Positions 53,214 to 63,543 of a stretch of 64,000 bases of DNA are shown in pieces (positions within the stretch are counted from its first letter, which is position 1; the number at the start of each line of letters is the position of its first letter). The translations under genes were made by a program, and so were the position numbers. The notes beneath the pieces were generated by a model that worked only from the letters and a program-made list of their open reading frames with translations, did no database searches and had not been told where the DNA came from. Where the stretch lies: assembly GCF_013266735.1 (NCBI RefSeq), contig NZ_JABSNU010000004.1, positions 1 to 64,000 of the forward strand. The letters run 5' to 3'. Source of the stretch: Pedobacter foliorum (GTDB lineage: Bacteria; Bacteroidota; Bacteroidia; Sphingobacteriales; Sphingobacteriaceae).

Positions 53214-54580
53214 TGGCCCGTAAACTATTATTAGAACACATAAACGTACCAGGCATCAATAAATTTGATGTTTATCGCCAAAAAGGTGGGTATCGCGCTG
53301 TAGAAAAGGCTCTAAAAACTTTAACTCCTGATGAAGTTGTTGAAGAGGTTAAGAAGTCTGGATTACGTGGTCGCGGTGGTGCAGGATTCCCTACGGGAAT
53401 GAAATGGAGTTTTTTGGCGAAACCAGAAGGTGTAGCAAGATATTTAGTTTGCAACGCAGATGAGTCGGAGCCTGGAACTTTTAAAGATAGATACCTGATG
53501 ACTCATATTCCTCATGCACTTATTGAGGGAATGATCGTTTCCAGTTTTGCACTGGGTGCTAATACGTCTTATATCTATGTAAGAGGCGAAATGATGCCTC
53601 AGATCAGAATATTGGAGAAAGCAATTGCAGAAGCAAAAAATGCTGGATTTTTAGGGAAAAATATTTTAGGAACAGGTTATGATCTGGAGTTGTATGTTCA
53701 GCCTGGTGGCGGTGCATATATCTGTGGAGAAGAAACTGCTTTATTAGAGTCGCTTGAGGGTAAAAGAGGTAATCCTAGGATTAAACCTCCTTTTCCTGCA
53801 ATTGCCGGACTTTATGGATGTCCTACAGTAGTAAATAATGTTGAATCTATTGCGGCTACTGTGCCTATCATCAATGATGGTGGAGATGAGTATGCTAAGA
53901 TTGGCATTGGCAGAAGTACTGGAACTAAACTGATCTCCGCTTCAGGTAATTTAGTTAGACCAGGAGTATATGAGATTGATTTAGGCTTACCGGTAGAGGA
54001 ATTTATTTATTCTGATGAGTATTGTGGCGGTATTGCGAATGGTAAACGATTGAAAGCTACTGTAGCCGGAGGATCATCTGTTCCAATTTTGCCTGCAAAT
54101 CTTACCTTGAAACTTGCTAATGGCGAACCAAGGTTGATGAGTTACGAATCTTTATCTGAGGGCGGTTTTGCGACAGGCTCGATGATGGGATCTGGTGGCT
54201 TTATTGCTTTTGATGAGGATCAGTGTATTGTTCGAAATACCTGGAACTTTTCTCGTTTTTATCACCATGAAAGCTGTGGACAATGTTCTCCTTGTAGAGA
54301 AGGTACAGGATGGATGGAAAAAGTACTGCACAGAATTGAGTATGGCCATGGTAAAATGAGCGACATTGATTTATTGGTTGATGTTTCTAAAAAGATTGAA
54401 GGAAATACGATCTGTCCATTAGGTGATGCTGCTGCTTGGCCGGTTGCAAGTGCAATAAGACATTTCAGAGATGAATTTGAATGGCATGTTAAAGAGCCAA
54501 TCAAATGTTTAGATACTAATTATGGTTTAGCAAATTATGCTGAGCCAATTGCGAAAGCAGAAGTTACGACAGGAAATTAA
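53213..54580 (+). CDS. nuoF: NADH-quinone oxidoreductase subunit F
   Basis: 455 residues of the 51-kDa subunit. The NADH/FMN site shows as GRGGAGFPTG (53-62) and GGGAYICGEETAL; the N3 [4Fe-4S] cluster uses C355, C358, C361 and C401. It accepts electrons from NADH. Confidence 0.97.
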   Translation: MARKLLLEHINVPGINKFDVYRQKGGYRAVEKALKTLTPDEVVEEVKKSGLRGRGGAGFPTGMKWSFLAKPEGVARYLVCNADESEPGTFKDRYLMTHIPHALIEGMIVSSFALGANTSYIYVRGEMMPQIRILEKAIAEAKNAGFLGKNILGTGYDLELYVQPGGGAYICGEETALLESLEGKRGNPRIKPPFPAIAGLYGCPTVVNNVESIAATVPIINDGGDEYAKIGIGRSTGTKLISASGNLVRPGVYEIDLGLPVEEFIYSDEYCGGIANGKRLKATVAGGSSVPILPANLTLKLANGEPRLMSYESLSEGGFATGSMMGSGGFIAFDEDQCIVRNTWNFSRFYHHESCGQCSPCREGTGWMEKVLHRIEYGHGKMSDIDLLVDVSKKIEGNTICPLGDAAAWPVASAIRHFRDEFEWHVKEPIKCLDTNYGLANYAEPIAKAEVTTGN

Positions 54581-54585
54581 CAATC

Positions 54586-55590
54586 ATGAGTGACAAAGTT
54601 AAGGTAACCATAGACGGGATATCAGTAGAAGTAGCACCCGGCACAACTATTCTAAATGCTGCAAGGCAAATAGGTGGTGATATTGTGCCTCCTGCTATGT
54701 GCTATTATTCTAAATTAGAAGGCAGTGGCGGAAAATGCCGTACTTGTATTGTTAAAGTAAGCAAAGGATCTGAAAAGGATCCGCGTCCAATGCCTAAATT
54801 AGTAGCATCATGCCGTACAACAGTGATGGATGGGATGGAAGTGCTAAACATTACTTCTCCGGAAGTTATAGAGGCACGTAGTGGAGTTGTTGAAATGCTG
54901 TTGATCAATCACCCATTAGACTGCCCTGTGTGTGATCAGGCAGGAGAATGTGATCTTCAGAATCTTGGATATGAGCATGGTTTGCAAAAAACAAGATATG
55001 AATTTGAACGCAGAACGTTTGAGCGTATAGATATTGGAGATAAAATCCAATTACATATGAACAGATGTATCTTATGCTATCGTTGCGTATTTACAGCTGA
55101 TCAAATTACGAATAAACGTGTACATGGTATCCTGAATAGAGGAGATCATTCAGAAATATCTACCTATATCCAAACGGCTGTAGATAATGATTTCTCTGGA
55201 AACGTGATTGATGTATGTCCTGTTGGTGCGTTAACTGATAAAACTTTCAGGTTTAAAAATCGCGTTTGGTTTACAAAGCCAATTGATGCACACAGAGATT
55301 GCCCTACTTGTAGCGGTAAAGTTACCTTGTGGTATAAGGGAGAGGATGTTTTACGTGTTACAGCACGCAAAGATATCTATGGTGAGGTTGAAGAGTTTAT
55401 CTGCAACACTTGTCGTTTTGATAAAAAGAAAACTGCTGATTGGGTAATTGAGCACCCTACTCATATTAGCGATACTTCGGTTATTGCTTCTAATCATTAT
55501 GAAACCTTAAGACCGCTACCTGTTATTCAGAACAATCCTCAATTACAACAGGCAAATAAAGTAGAACTAGAAAAAACAACCAAATTCTAA
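54586..55590 (+). CDS. nuoG: NADH-quinone oxidoreductase subunit G, short form without molybdopterin domain
   Basis: 334 residues against about 900 in E. coli. Present are the N1b [2Fe-2S] ligands (C39, C51, C54, C76), the N5 His-Cys3 site (H109, C113, C116, C122), a four-Cys site (C161, C164, C167, C211) and a further four-Cys group (C239, C242, C273, C276). The protein ends there; the large molybdopterin-oxidoreductase-like domain is absent. The short gene is intact, with nuoH overlapping its stop, so this is a natural compact form, not a frameshift. Electron path from NuoF to NuoI remains complete. Confidence 0.93.
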   Translation: MSDKVKVTIDGISVEVAPGTTILNAARQIGGDIVPPAMCYYSKLEGSGGKCRTCIVKVSKGSEKDPRPMPKLVASCRTTVMDGMEVLNITSPEVIEARSGVVEMLLINHPLDCPVCDQAGECDLQNLGYEHGLQKTRYEFERRTFERIDIGDKIQLHMNRCILCYRCVFTADQITNKRVHGILNRGDHSEISTYIQTAVDNDFSGNVIDVCPVGALTDKTFRFKNRVWFTKPIDAHRDCPTCSGKVTLWYKGEDVLRVTARKDIYGEVEEFICNTCRFDKKKTADWVIEHPTHISDTSVIASNHYETLRPLPVIQNNPQLQQANKVELEKTTKF

Positions 55591-56627
55591 TGGATATAGC
55601 TTTTGTAATAGAAAAATTTGTACTGGTAGCCATCATTTTTGGTATCAGTTTATTGATTGCTATGTACTCTACTTATGCTGAACGGAAAGTAGCTGCTTTT
55701 TTACAGGACAGACTTGGTCCGGATAGAGCTGGTCCTTTTGGAATACTTCAGCCATTGGCAGATGGAGTTAAGATGTTCATGAAGGAAGAAATCATTCCTT
55801 CGAATGCAAGTAAATGGTTATTCATGGTTGGCCCTGGACTGGCGATGCTTACTGCATGTATTGGTACCGCAGTTATACCATGGGGTAGTGATATTACCAT
55901 TGCAGGTCGCGTTATTCCATTGCAGGTAACAGATATCAATGTTGGTATATTGTACATCTTTGGCGTTGTTTCATTAGGTGTTTACGGTGTAATGATAGGT
56001 GGTTGGGCCTCTAATAATAAGTACTCATTATTAAGTGCTATTCGTGCTGCATCGCAGAACATTAGCTACGAGATCGCAATGGGTTTGTCAATTATTGCTT
56101 TGTTGCTTGTTACAGGCACAATGAGTCTTAAAGAGATTGTAGAACAACAGCACGGTTGGCATTGGAATGTGCTTTATCAGCCATTAGGATTCCTTCTTTT
56201 TATGATTTGTTCGTTCGCTGAAACAAATAGAGCTCCTTTCGATTTACCCGAGTGTGAAACTGAGTTAATTGGTGGTTATCATACAGAGTATTCTTCAATG
56301 AAGTTAGGTTTTTATCTATTCGCTGAATACATCAATATGTTTGTATCATCGGCAGTTATGGCTACGCTTTACTTTGGAGGATATAACTATCCAGGGATGG
56401 ATTGGGTATTGTTACATACAGGACCAATAATTGGCCCTCTGATTGGAACTCTTGTATTCTTTATAAAAATATTTGCATTCATATTCTTCTTTATGTGGGT
56501 ACGCTGGACAATTCCTCGTTTCCGCTATGATCAATTGATGCACCTTGGCTGGAAAGGATTAATTCCTCTAGCTATAGCTAACATCATCATCACAGGTATT
56601 GTGATTGCAATAATTGAAAAGTTTTAA
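55590..56627 (+). CDS. nuoH: NADH-quinone oxidoreductase subunit H
   Basis: 345 residues, eight or so membrane helices. ERKVAAFLQDRLGPDRAGPFG (split around 27-50) and ETNRAPFDLPECETELIGGY are NuoH signatures. It links the membrane arm to the quinone site. Confidence 0.97.
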   Translation: MDIAFVIEKFVLVAIIFGISLLIAMYSTYAERKVAAFLQDRLGPDRAGPFGILQPLADGVKMFMKEEIIPSNASKWLFMVGPGLAMLTACIGTAVIPWGSDITIAGRVIPLQVTDINVGILYIFGVVSLGVYGVMIGGWASNNKYSLLSAIRAASQNISYEIAMGLSIIALLLVTGTMSLKEIVEQQHGWHWNVLYQPLGFLLFMICSFAETNRAPFDLPECETELIGGYHTEYSSMKLGFYLFAEYINMFVSSAVMATLYFGGYNYPGMDWVLLHTGPIIGPLIGTLVFFIKIFAFIFFFMWVRWTIPRFRYDQLMHLGWKGLIPLAIANIIITGIVIAIIEKF

Positions 56628-56663
56628 CTACCCGCATTAGCGGATAAATAATAAGGAGGTTTA

Positions 56664-57161
56664 ATGGAACCATTAACCAGTAAAAAGAAAGTATTAGAAC
56701 AAAAACCATTAACGTTTGCAGAACGCATGTATTTGCCTGCAATAGTTAAAGGTTTATCTGTTACAATTAGTCACTTATTTAAAAAAGAGGCTACAATAAG
56801 ATATCCTGAAGTAGAAAGAGAGTTCTCTACAAATTTTAGAGGTATGCACTCTTTGAAAAGAGATGAAGAAGGAAGAGAGCGTTGTACGGCTTGTGGCTTG
56901 TGCGCCCTATCTTGTCCTGCTGAAGCTATTACAATGATAGCTGCTGAGCGGAAACCTGAAGAAAAGGATTTATACAGGGAAGAGAAATATGCTGCAGTAT
57001 ATGAAATTAATATGTTGCGTTGTATTTTCTGTGGTTTATGTGAAGAGGCTTGCCCTAAAGAAGCAATCTACTTAGATGGCCCAATTGTACCTTCTGATTA
57101 TCTTCGTAAAGATTTTATTTACGGTAAAGATAAATTGGTTGAGGCACCATTGAATAAATAG
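56664..57161 (+). CDS. nuoI: NADH-quinone oxidoreductase subunit I
   Basis: 165 residues with two ferredoxin-type [4Fe-4S] motifs: C74, C77, C80, C84 and C120, C123, C126, C130, giving clusters N6a and N6b. AAGGAGG lies 11 bp before the start, a rare clear Shine-Dalgarno in this window. Confidence 0.97.
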   Translation: MEPLTSKKKVLEQKPLTFAERMYLPAIVKGLSVTISHLFKKEATIRYPEVEREFSTNFRGMHSLKRDEEGRERCTACGLCALSCPAEAITMIAAERKPEEKDLYREEKYAAVYEINMLRCIFCGLCEEACPKEAIYLDGPIVPSDYLRKDFIYGKDKLVEAPLNK

Positions 57162-57220
57162 TAATTTAGTATATAATGCCTGATAAGGGCCTTTTAATAT
57201 AAACAGTTTAAACATAGATA

Positions 57221-57718
57221 ATGGGTACTTCAGTATTCTATTTTGTAGCAACATTAAGCGTATTCTTTTCACTGATGGTTATTTTTTCAAAGAACCCTGT
57301 GCATAGCGTACTTTATTTAATTGTTACATTCTTCACATTTACGGTTCATTACATTCTGTTAAACGCTCAGTTTTTAGCTGTAGTAAATTTCATCGTTTAC
57401 ATGGGTGCAATTATGGTTCTATTCCTTTTTGTACTGATGTTACTGAACCTCAATAAAGATAACGAACCACTAAAATCAGGAGCAGTAAAAGTAGTCGGCG
57501 TTATAGCTGGATGCTGTTTAGTGGTAACTTTAATCGGGTCATTAAAAGCTACAGCGGTATCTGATCCCGTTATTTTAAGAAATCCAAATTTGGGCTTATT
57601 GAAAAACCTGGGTAAGGAATTGTTCGGCCCATTCATGTTGCCGTTTGAACTTTCATCAATTTTATTGCTTTCAGCAATGGTTGGTGCAGTATTGTTAACT
57701 AAAAAAGAAAAAGTATAG
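57221..57718 (+). CDS. nuoJ: NADH-quinone oxidoreductase subunit J
   Basis: 165 residues, five membrane helices; NPVHSVLYLIVTFFTF and the NFIVYMGAIMVLFLFVLMLLN stretch (split near 60-78) are typical. It follows nuoI by 59 bp. Its stop overlaps a possible GTG start of nuoK. Confidence 0.95.
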   Translation: MGTSVFYFVATLSVFFSLMVIFSKNPVHSVLYLIVTFFTFTVHYILLNAQFLAVVNFIVYMGAIMVLFLFVLMLLNLNKDNEPLKSGAVKVVGVIAGCCLVVTLIGSLKATAVSDPVILRNPNLGLLKNLGKELFGPFMLPFELSSILLLSAMVGAVLLTKKEKV

Positions 57719-57726
57719 TGGAAAAC

Positions 57727-58047
57727 ATGACTCAACAATTGCAGGGAGTACCACTTAACCACTACATCTGGCTAAGTGCTATTATTTTCACAATCGGCGT
57801 TATAGGAGTATTAACCCGTAGAAACGCTATCGTTATATTTATGTCTGTAGAGTTGATGCTTAATGCAGTTAACTTATTGCTTACGGCTTTTTCAGTACAT
57901 AACAATGATCCATCCGGACAAGTATTTGTATTTTTCATTATGGCTTTGGCCGCTGCAGAGGTCGCAGTAGGCTTAAGTATTATTGTAATGGTATACAGAA
58001 ATACTCAATCAGTAGATATAAATGTGTTGAATCGCCTTAAGTGGTAA
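57727..58047 (+). CDS. nuoK: NADH-quinone oxidoreductase subunit K
   Basis: 106 residues from ATG 57727; a GTG at 57718 overlapping the nuoJ stop would add three residues and is also plausible. Three membrane helices; RRNAIVIFMSVELMLNAVNL carries the conserved proton-path glutamate, and a second Glu is in AAAEVAVGL. Confidence 0.95.
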   Translation: MTQQLQGVPLNHYIWLSAIIFTIGVIGVLTRRNAIVIFMSVELMLNAVNLLLTAFSVHNNDPSGQVFVFFIMALAAAEVAVGLSIIVMVYRNTQSVDINVLNRLKW

Positions 58048-58065
58048 TATAAGTATAGATATAAA

Positions 58066-59961
58066 ATGATAATAGATTTAGTTTGGCTGGTTCCGTTGAT
58101 TCCTTTGATTGGTTTTATAATCAATGGCTTGGGAAGAAACACATTATCTAAAGGCCTAATTGGTTTTATAGGAAGCAGTGTTATTTTCGTTTCTTTTGCC
58201 ATTAGTGTTGGTATATTTCTGGCTTTAGGCTCAGATGCAAATAAATCTCACGAAGTTTTTCTTTTTGATTGGATAAGCGCAGGAAAACTACATATTCCAC
58301 TATCCTTTCTGGTAGATCCGTTAAGTGCTATAATGTTACTTATCGTTACCGGGGTAGGTTTCCTTATTCATATTTATTCAATCGGCTATATGCATAGCGA
58401 TGAAGGTTTTGGTAAGTTCTTTAGTTACCTGAACTTGTTTATCTTCTTTATGCTTTTATTGGTATTAGGATCGAACTATATTGTAATGTTCATAGGATGG
58501 GAAGGCGTAGGGTTATGTTCTTACCTGCTAATCGGTTTCTGGTATACAAATAGCAGTTATGCTTCGGCAGCGAAGAAAGCTTTTGTCATGAACCGTATTG
58601 GTGATTTGGGCTTCCTGTTAGGTGTGTTTTTCATCTTTACTACTTTTGGAAGTATTGAGTTTTCTAAAATATTCCCTCAGGCCGCAAATATGTTGCCTGG
58701 AGATCATACTATAGCGCTTATTGCTTTGTTACTGTTTATTGGTGCATGCGGTAAATCTGCTCAATTGCCACTTTTTACCTGGTTGCCTGATGCGATGGCC
58801 GGTCCAACGCCTGTTTCGGCTCTAATTCACGCTGCGACAATGGTTACAGCCGGTATTTACATGATTGCCAGATCTAACCTGATCTTCGATTTAGCTCCAC
58901 TAATTCAGCATGTGATTGCTATTGTCGGCTTGGCTACTGCAATCGTGGCTGCTATTATTGCATTAACCCAAACAGATATTAAAAAGGTACTTGCTTATTC
59001 AACAGTATCTCAATTAGGATATATGTTCTTAGGTCTTGGTGTTGGCGCATATAACGGAGCTTTCTTCCATGTAATTACACACGCGTTCTTTAAAGCATTA
59101 TTGTTCTTATGTGCAGGATCTGTTATACATGCATTGCATCATGAACAAGATATGAGACATATGGGGGGCTTACGTAAAAAGCTACCAGTTACATTCATAA
59201 CTATGTTAATTGGTACCATCGCGATTGCAGGATTACCTCCATTCTCAGGATTCTTTTCAAAAGATGAGATTTTAGCACATGTATATCAACATGATAAAGT
59301 AATGTGGGCAATTGCCGTATTTGGAGCATTCCTTACCGCATTTTATATGTTCAGAATGTTATTCCTTACCTTTTATGGTAAATACCGTGGGACTCACCAT
59401 TCTGAAGAAAAAATTCATGAATCGCCAAAGTCAATGACTATTCCTTTAATCGTATTGGCTGTGCTATCTGCATTTGGTGGTATTATAGGTGTACCTGAGG
59501 CTTTAGGTGGAAACCATTGGCTATCACATTGGCTTTCTCCGGTAATTAAGCATACAGGCGAATCTCCTGATCATGCTACTGAGTATGCGCTTATGGCAGT
59601 TTCTGTTGTTGGGGTTTTAATCTCTATCGCAGTAGCTTATGGGAAATACATTAAACAAAGTCACGTACCTGCTCCAGATGAAGCTAAACGTTCTGTACTT
59701 GCAAACTTATCTTATAACAAATTTTATTTTGATGAGATATATGATGCATTAATTAGAAAACCATTGGATGCAATTTCAGTATTCTTCTATAAAATAGTAG
59801 ATAATAAAATTGTTGACGGTATTGTGAATAGTTTTGGTTGGGGAACAACCGAAGCAAGTAAAGGTTTACGCCTGATGCAATCCGGAAATGTTGGCTTTTA
59901 TATTTTTATGATGGTGGTAGGAATCATCTCATTGTTATTGTATACTTATTTATCTCTATAA
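58066..59961 (+). CDS. nuoL: NADH-quinone oxidoreductase subunit L
   Basis: 631 residues, antiporter-like subunit with many helices. GWEGVGLCSYLLIGFW, the LPDAMAGPTPVSALIHAATMV block and the long C-terminal lateral-helix region identify it. It pumps protons at the distal end of the membrane arm. Confidence 0.97.
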   Translation: MIIDLVWLVPLIPLIGFIINGLGRNTLSKGLIGFIGSSVIFVSFAISVGIFLALGSDANKSHEVFLFDWISAGKLHIPLSFLVDPLSAIMLLIVTGVGFLIHIYSIGYMHSDEGFGKFFSYLNLFIFFMLLLVLGSNYIVMFIGWEGVGLCSYLLIGFWYTNSSYASAAKKAFVMNRIGDLGFLLGVFFIFTTFGSIEFSKIFPQAANMLPGDHTIALIALLLFIGACGKSAQLPLFTWLPDAMAGPTPVSALIHAATMVTAGIYMIARSNLIFDLAPLIQHVIAIVGLATAIVAAIIALTQTDIKKVLAYSTVSQLGYMFLGLGVGAYNGAFFHVITHAFFKALLFLCAGSVIHALHHEQDMRHMGGLRKKLPVTFITMLIGTIAIAGLPPFSGFFSKDEILAHVYQHDKVMWAIAVFGAFLTAFYMFRMLFLTFYGKYRGTHHSEEKIHESPKSMTIPLIVLAVLSAFGGIIGVPEALGGNHWLSHWLSPVIKHTGESPDHATEYALMAVSVVGVLISIAVAYGKYIKQSHVPAPDEAKRSVLANLSYNKFYFDEIYDALIRKPLDAISVFFYKIVDNKIVDGIVNSFGWGTTEASKGLRLMQSGNVGFYIFMMVVGIISLLLYTYLSL

Positions 59962-59982
59962 AAGATCGTTCAAGAAAACATA

Positions 59983-61449
59983 ATGGAACAACTTTTACTA
60001 CTTCTTATATTCTTACCATTGCTAGGAGCCTTGGTTACCGCTTTTTCCGGAAATGCAGCAAAACATGTTGCATTGGTTTCGGCAATTGTCTCTCTTGCAT
60101 TAGCATTGGTGATGGTATGTAACTTTACCCCGGATGCCAGTACTCAATTTATGGTAAACTATCCATGGATCCATGATCTTGGAATAAACTTCCATGCTGG
60201 TGTTGATGGAATAAGTATGATCACAATATTATTAACAAATGTGTTAGTGCCATTAATCATATTGGCAAGCTATCAGCATAATTACAAGAGTTCAAATGCA
60301 TTTTTTGCTTTGATTCTTTTTATGCAAACTGGTTTGTTAATTGTGTTTACTTCACTTGATGCTTTTCTGTTTTATATCGGATGGGAAGCAGCACTAATCC
60401 CTATTTATTTTATTTGTGCAGTTTGGGGTGGGAAAGATCGCATTAAGGTAAACATGAAATTCTTTGTCTATACAATAGCAGGATCATTGTTTATGTTACT
60501 GGGATTAATTTATCTGTATTTGCAGAATCCGGCACATAATTTCGATATCCAGGCTTTCTATAATCTTAACTTAGATTCAGTACAGCAAGGATGGATTTTC
60601 TGGGCTTTCTTTATTGCTTTTGCAATTAAAATGCCTGTATTCCCTTTCCATACCTGGCAACCAAATACATATACTGAAGCTCCGGCTGCAGGTACTATGT
60701 TACTAGCAGGTATAATGTTGAAAATGGGTATTTATGGTGTAATTAGATGGTTATTGCCTATAGTGCCGACTGGAGTTCAGGATTGGGGACATGTAGCAAT
60801 CATATTGTCAGTTATAGGAATTGTGTATGCGTCATTGATAGCTTTTACGCAAAAAGATGCAAAACGTCTGGTAGCATATTCTTCTATTGCACACGTTGGA
60901 TTAATAAGTGCTGGTATTTTTGCATTGAATACACAAGGTATGCAAGGTGCTATGATCCAAATGTTAAGTCATGGGATAAATGTGGTAGGATTATTCTTTG
61001 TTCTTGACATCATCTCAAGTCGTTTAAAAACAAATAGGATAAGTGAATTAGGCGGAATTGCAAAGCAAGCACCAATATTGGCTATTACGGCTTTAATCAT
61101 AGTTCTTGGAACTGTTGCATTACCGGGTACTAATGGCTTTATAGGCGAGTTTCTTTTATTGATAGGAGTATATCAGTATAATATCTGGGTAGCTGTTTTT
61201 GCAGGACTAACGATTATATTCGGAGCAGTTTATATGTTTAGAATGTATCAAAACATCATGCTGGGTAAAACTAACGACCTTACGATTACTTTTACAGATG
61301 TAAAGGGTTCGGAAAAGGCGGTATTGTACACGATCTGTGCACTAATTATTGTATTGGGCGTTTATCCAAAACCAGTTCTGCAATTGTCAGAGGCATCAGT
61401 GCAGCATTTAATAGAACAAGTAACACAAAAATTAACATCGGTAAACTAA
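59983..61449 (+). CDS. nuoM: NADH-quinone oxidoreductase subunit M
   Basis: 488 residues, antiporter-like. GWEAALIPIYFI holds the key Glu of helix 5; FPFHTWQPNTYTEAPAAGTM and KRLVAYSSIAHVG are family blocks. Second of three antiporter-like proton pumps. Confidence 0.97.
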   Translation: MEQLLLLLIFLPLLGALVTAFSGNAAKHVALVSAIVSLALALVMVCNFTPDASTQFMVNYPWIHDLGINFHAGVDGISMITILLTNVLVPLIILASYQHNYKSSNAFFALILFMQTGLLIVFTSLDAFLFYIGWEAALIPIYFICAVWGGKDRIKVNMKFFVYTIAGSLFMLLGLIYLYLQNPAHNFDIQAFYNLNLDSVQQGWIFWAFFIAFAIKMPVFPFHTWQPNTYTEAPAAGTMLLAGIMLKMGIYGVIRWLLPIVPTGVQDWGHVAIILSVIGIVYASLIAFTQKDAKRLVAYSSIAHVGLISAGIFALNTQGMQGAMIQMLSHGINVVGLFFVLDIISSRLKTNRISELGGIAKQAPILAITALIIVLGTVALPGTNGFIGEFLLLIGVYQYNIWVAVFAGLTIIFGAVYMFRMYQNIMLGKTNDLTITFTDVKGSEKAVLYTICALIIVLGVYPKPVLQLSEASVQHLIEQVTQKLTSVN

Positions 61450-61453
61450 GCAA

Positions 61454-62827
61454 ATGAATATCATAATAACAATTACTGTTACAGCTTTAGTAGTGCTTTA
61501 CGCAGGTTTGTTTAAGGCTAAAAAAGCATTATTACCCATTACTCTTATTGGGCTGCTTACTTCACTGGTTTTTGTTGCTACTGCATGGAACACTAATCAG
61601 ACTTATTTTGGGATGATGCAAATGGATAATTTTGCATTGGCTTTCTCTGGAATAACAATCCTTGGTACCTTATTTATATTTCTGCTTACTCAAAATTATT
61701 TTGCAGCAGATAGCGAAAATATTGCAGAGTATTTTACCTTAATCTTATTTGCCCTGGCAGGTATCATCATTATGGTCTCTTATAAGAACATGTCTATGTT
61801 ATTTATAGGTATCGAGATCATGTCTGTCTGTTTATATATCCTTGCTGGTATTCGCAAAAGTAATTTTGCGTCTAATGAAGCTTCATTAAAGTATTTTTTA
61901 ATGGGAGCATTCTCAACAGGATTTTTATTATTCGGAATCACATTGATTTATGGTGCGACAGGCTCATTCGATCTAGAAACAATTAATCAATATCTGGTAG
62001 GCAATTACAAATCGATCTCTCCAATGTTTTATCCTGGGATAATTCTAATGATGATTGGATTGAGTTTTAAAGTGGGAGCTGCTCCTTTTCACTTCTGGAC
62101 TCCAGATGTATACGAAGGTGCACCAACTTTGATTACAACTTTTATGTCGACTGTAGTTAAAACTGCAGGTTTTGCAGCATTTTTAAGATTATTTGCTGAT
62201 GCATTTGCTCCTCTGCATGACTTCTGGCTTCCGCCTTTAATTGCAATCGTATGTATTACTTTGTTTATTGGTAACGTGACTGCATTGTTTCAAAAGAACT
62301 TTAAAAGAATGCTTGCTTATTCAAGTATATCTCATGCGGGTTATTTATTATTTTCATTAGTTACCTTGTCAGGAAACTCTGCAAATAATGTATTGGTTTA
62401 TGCCGCTGCGTATACTTTTGCAAGTATTATAGCTTTTGCTGTACTTATTATGGTTAAGCAAAAAACAGGTAACGATCATTTTGATAGTTTTAATGGCTTG
62501 GCTAAGCGTAACCCATTAACTGCATTAGTATTAACAATAGCGATGCTTTCGTTGGCTGGAATACCACTAACTGCAGGGTTTATTGGAAAGTATTTAATGT
62601 TCCTTAATGTAATGGGAGAATATCAGATACTTCTGGTAGCGTTCGCTATTTTAAATGCATTGGTAGGTTTCTATTACTATTTTAAAGTAATAGTGGCTAT
62701 GTACTTTAAAGAAGGTAATGAAATTGAGTTAGAAGCACCGCTTCAATACAAAGTAGTATTGGTGTTATCTGTTGTAATTACATTATTCTTAGGGGTATAT
62801 CCGGCTGTAATTTTAAATTTGATATAA
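61454..62827 (+). CDS. nuoN: NADH-quinone oxidoreductase subunit N
   Basis: 457 residues, antiporter-like. GIEIMSVCLYIL, the APFHFWTPDVYEGAPT block and KRMLAYSSISHAGYLL are typical. It is the last gene of the complex I operon, 4 bp after nuoM. No clear terminator is seen before dedA. Confidence 0.96.
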   Translation: MNIIITITVTALVVLYAGLFKAKKALLPITLIGLLTSLVFVATAWNTNQTYFGMMQMDNFALAFSGITILGTLFIFLLTQNYFAADSENIAEYFTLILFALAGIIIMVSYKNMSMLFIGIEIMSVCLYILAGIRKSNFASNEASLKYFLMGAFSTGFLLFGITLIYGATGSFDLETINQYLVGNYKSISPMFYPGIILMMIGLSFKVGAAPFHFWTPDVYEGAPTLITTFMSTVVKTAGFAAFLRLFADAFAPLHDFWLPPLIAIVCITLFIGNVTALFQKNFKRMLAYSSISHAGYLLFSLVTLSGNSANNVLVYAAAYTFASIIAFAVLIMVKQKTGNDHFDSFNGLAKRNPLTALVLTIAMLSLAGIPLTAGFIGKYLMFLNVMGEYQILLVAFAILNALVGFYYYFKVIVAMYFKEGNEIELEAPLQYKVVLVLSVVITLFLGVYPAVILNLI

Positions 62828-62872
62828 CCATTTCTCTAGATAATTATTTGTAGTTTTACGAGTAATTGAACT

Positions 62873-63535
62873 ATGCAAGATTTCTGGACGACACTACAGC
62901 ATTTTATAGACCCCGAAAAATTACTTAAAGAAGGTGGTTTTTACGTTGTAATGTTCGTGATTTTTGCGGAAACAGGTTTGTTTTTTGGGTTCTTCTTACC
63001 TGGCGATTACCTCTTATTTCTTGCCGGAATGTTTGTCGCTACCGGAAAACTGGATGTAAATATTTATGTACTCATATTAGGCTTATGCCTGTGTGCCATT
63101 TCAGGTAATTTTACAGGCTATTGGTTTGGTCGAAAGACTGGGCCTGTGCTGTATCATAGAAAGGATTCTTTTTTCTTTAAAAAACGTTATTTGAAAGCTG
63201 CCGAAGAATATTACAATAAACAGGGAGCTTTTGCATTAATAATGGGAAGGTTTGTTCCCATAGTTAGAACTTTTGCACCGATTTTTGCTGGTGTGGTTAA
63301 ATTAGATTTTAAGAGATTTGCATTATATAATATTGCAGGTGCAATATTATGGATAGCTTCCTTAACTTTGCTCGGTTATTTCTTGGGTAAAAGATTTGAA
63401 AAAGAGATAAACGATTATTTATTATATATAATTATAGGATTTATTGTTGTTACAACCATTCCTCTCGTTGTCACATTTGTGAAGAAGAAAGTGGTCAGTA
63501 GCACCGATAATGAAACAACAAATACAGAACAATAA
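62873..63535 (+). CDS. DedA-family membrane protein
   Basis: 220 residues with about five membrane helices. The FAETGLFFGFFLPGDYLLFLAG start (split near 30-50) and GRFVPIVRTFAPIFAGV motif mark the DedA/SNARE-associated family. Bacterial DedA proteins flip or recycle lipid carriers such as undecaprenyl phosphate or phosphatidylethanolamine and need the proton gradient. The lysine/serine-rich tail is cytosolic. It follows nuoN by 45 bp. Confidence 0.9.
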   Translation: MQDFWTTLQHFIDPEKLLKEGGFYVVMFVIFAETGLFFGFFLPGDYLLFLAGMFVATGKLDVNIYVLILGLCLCAISGNFTGYWFGRKTGPVLYHRKDSFFFKKRYLKAAEEYYNKQGAFALIMGRFVPIVRTFAPIFAGVVKLDFKRFALYNIAGAILWIASLTLLGYFLGKRFEKEINDYLLYIIIGFIVVTTIPLVVTFVKKKVVSSTDNETTNTEQ

Positions 63536-63543
63536 AATAAAAA

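Noticed and set aside
54586..55590. nuoG as a broken or frameshifted gene
   Set aside because: The stop is followed at once by nuoH with a one-base overlap, leaving no room for a lost C-terminal domain.
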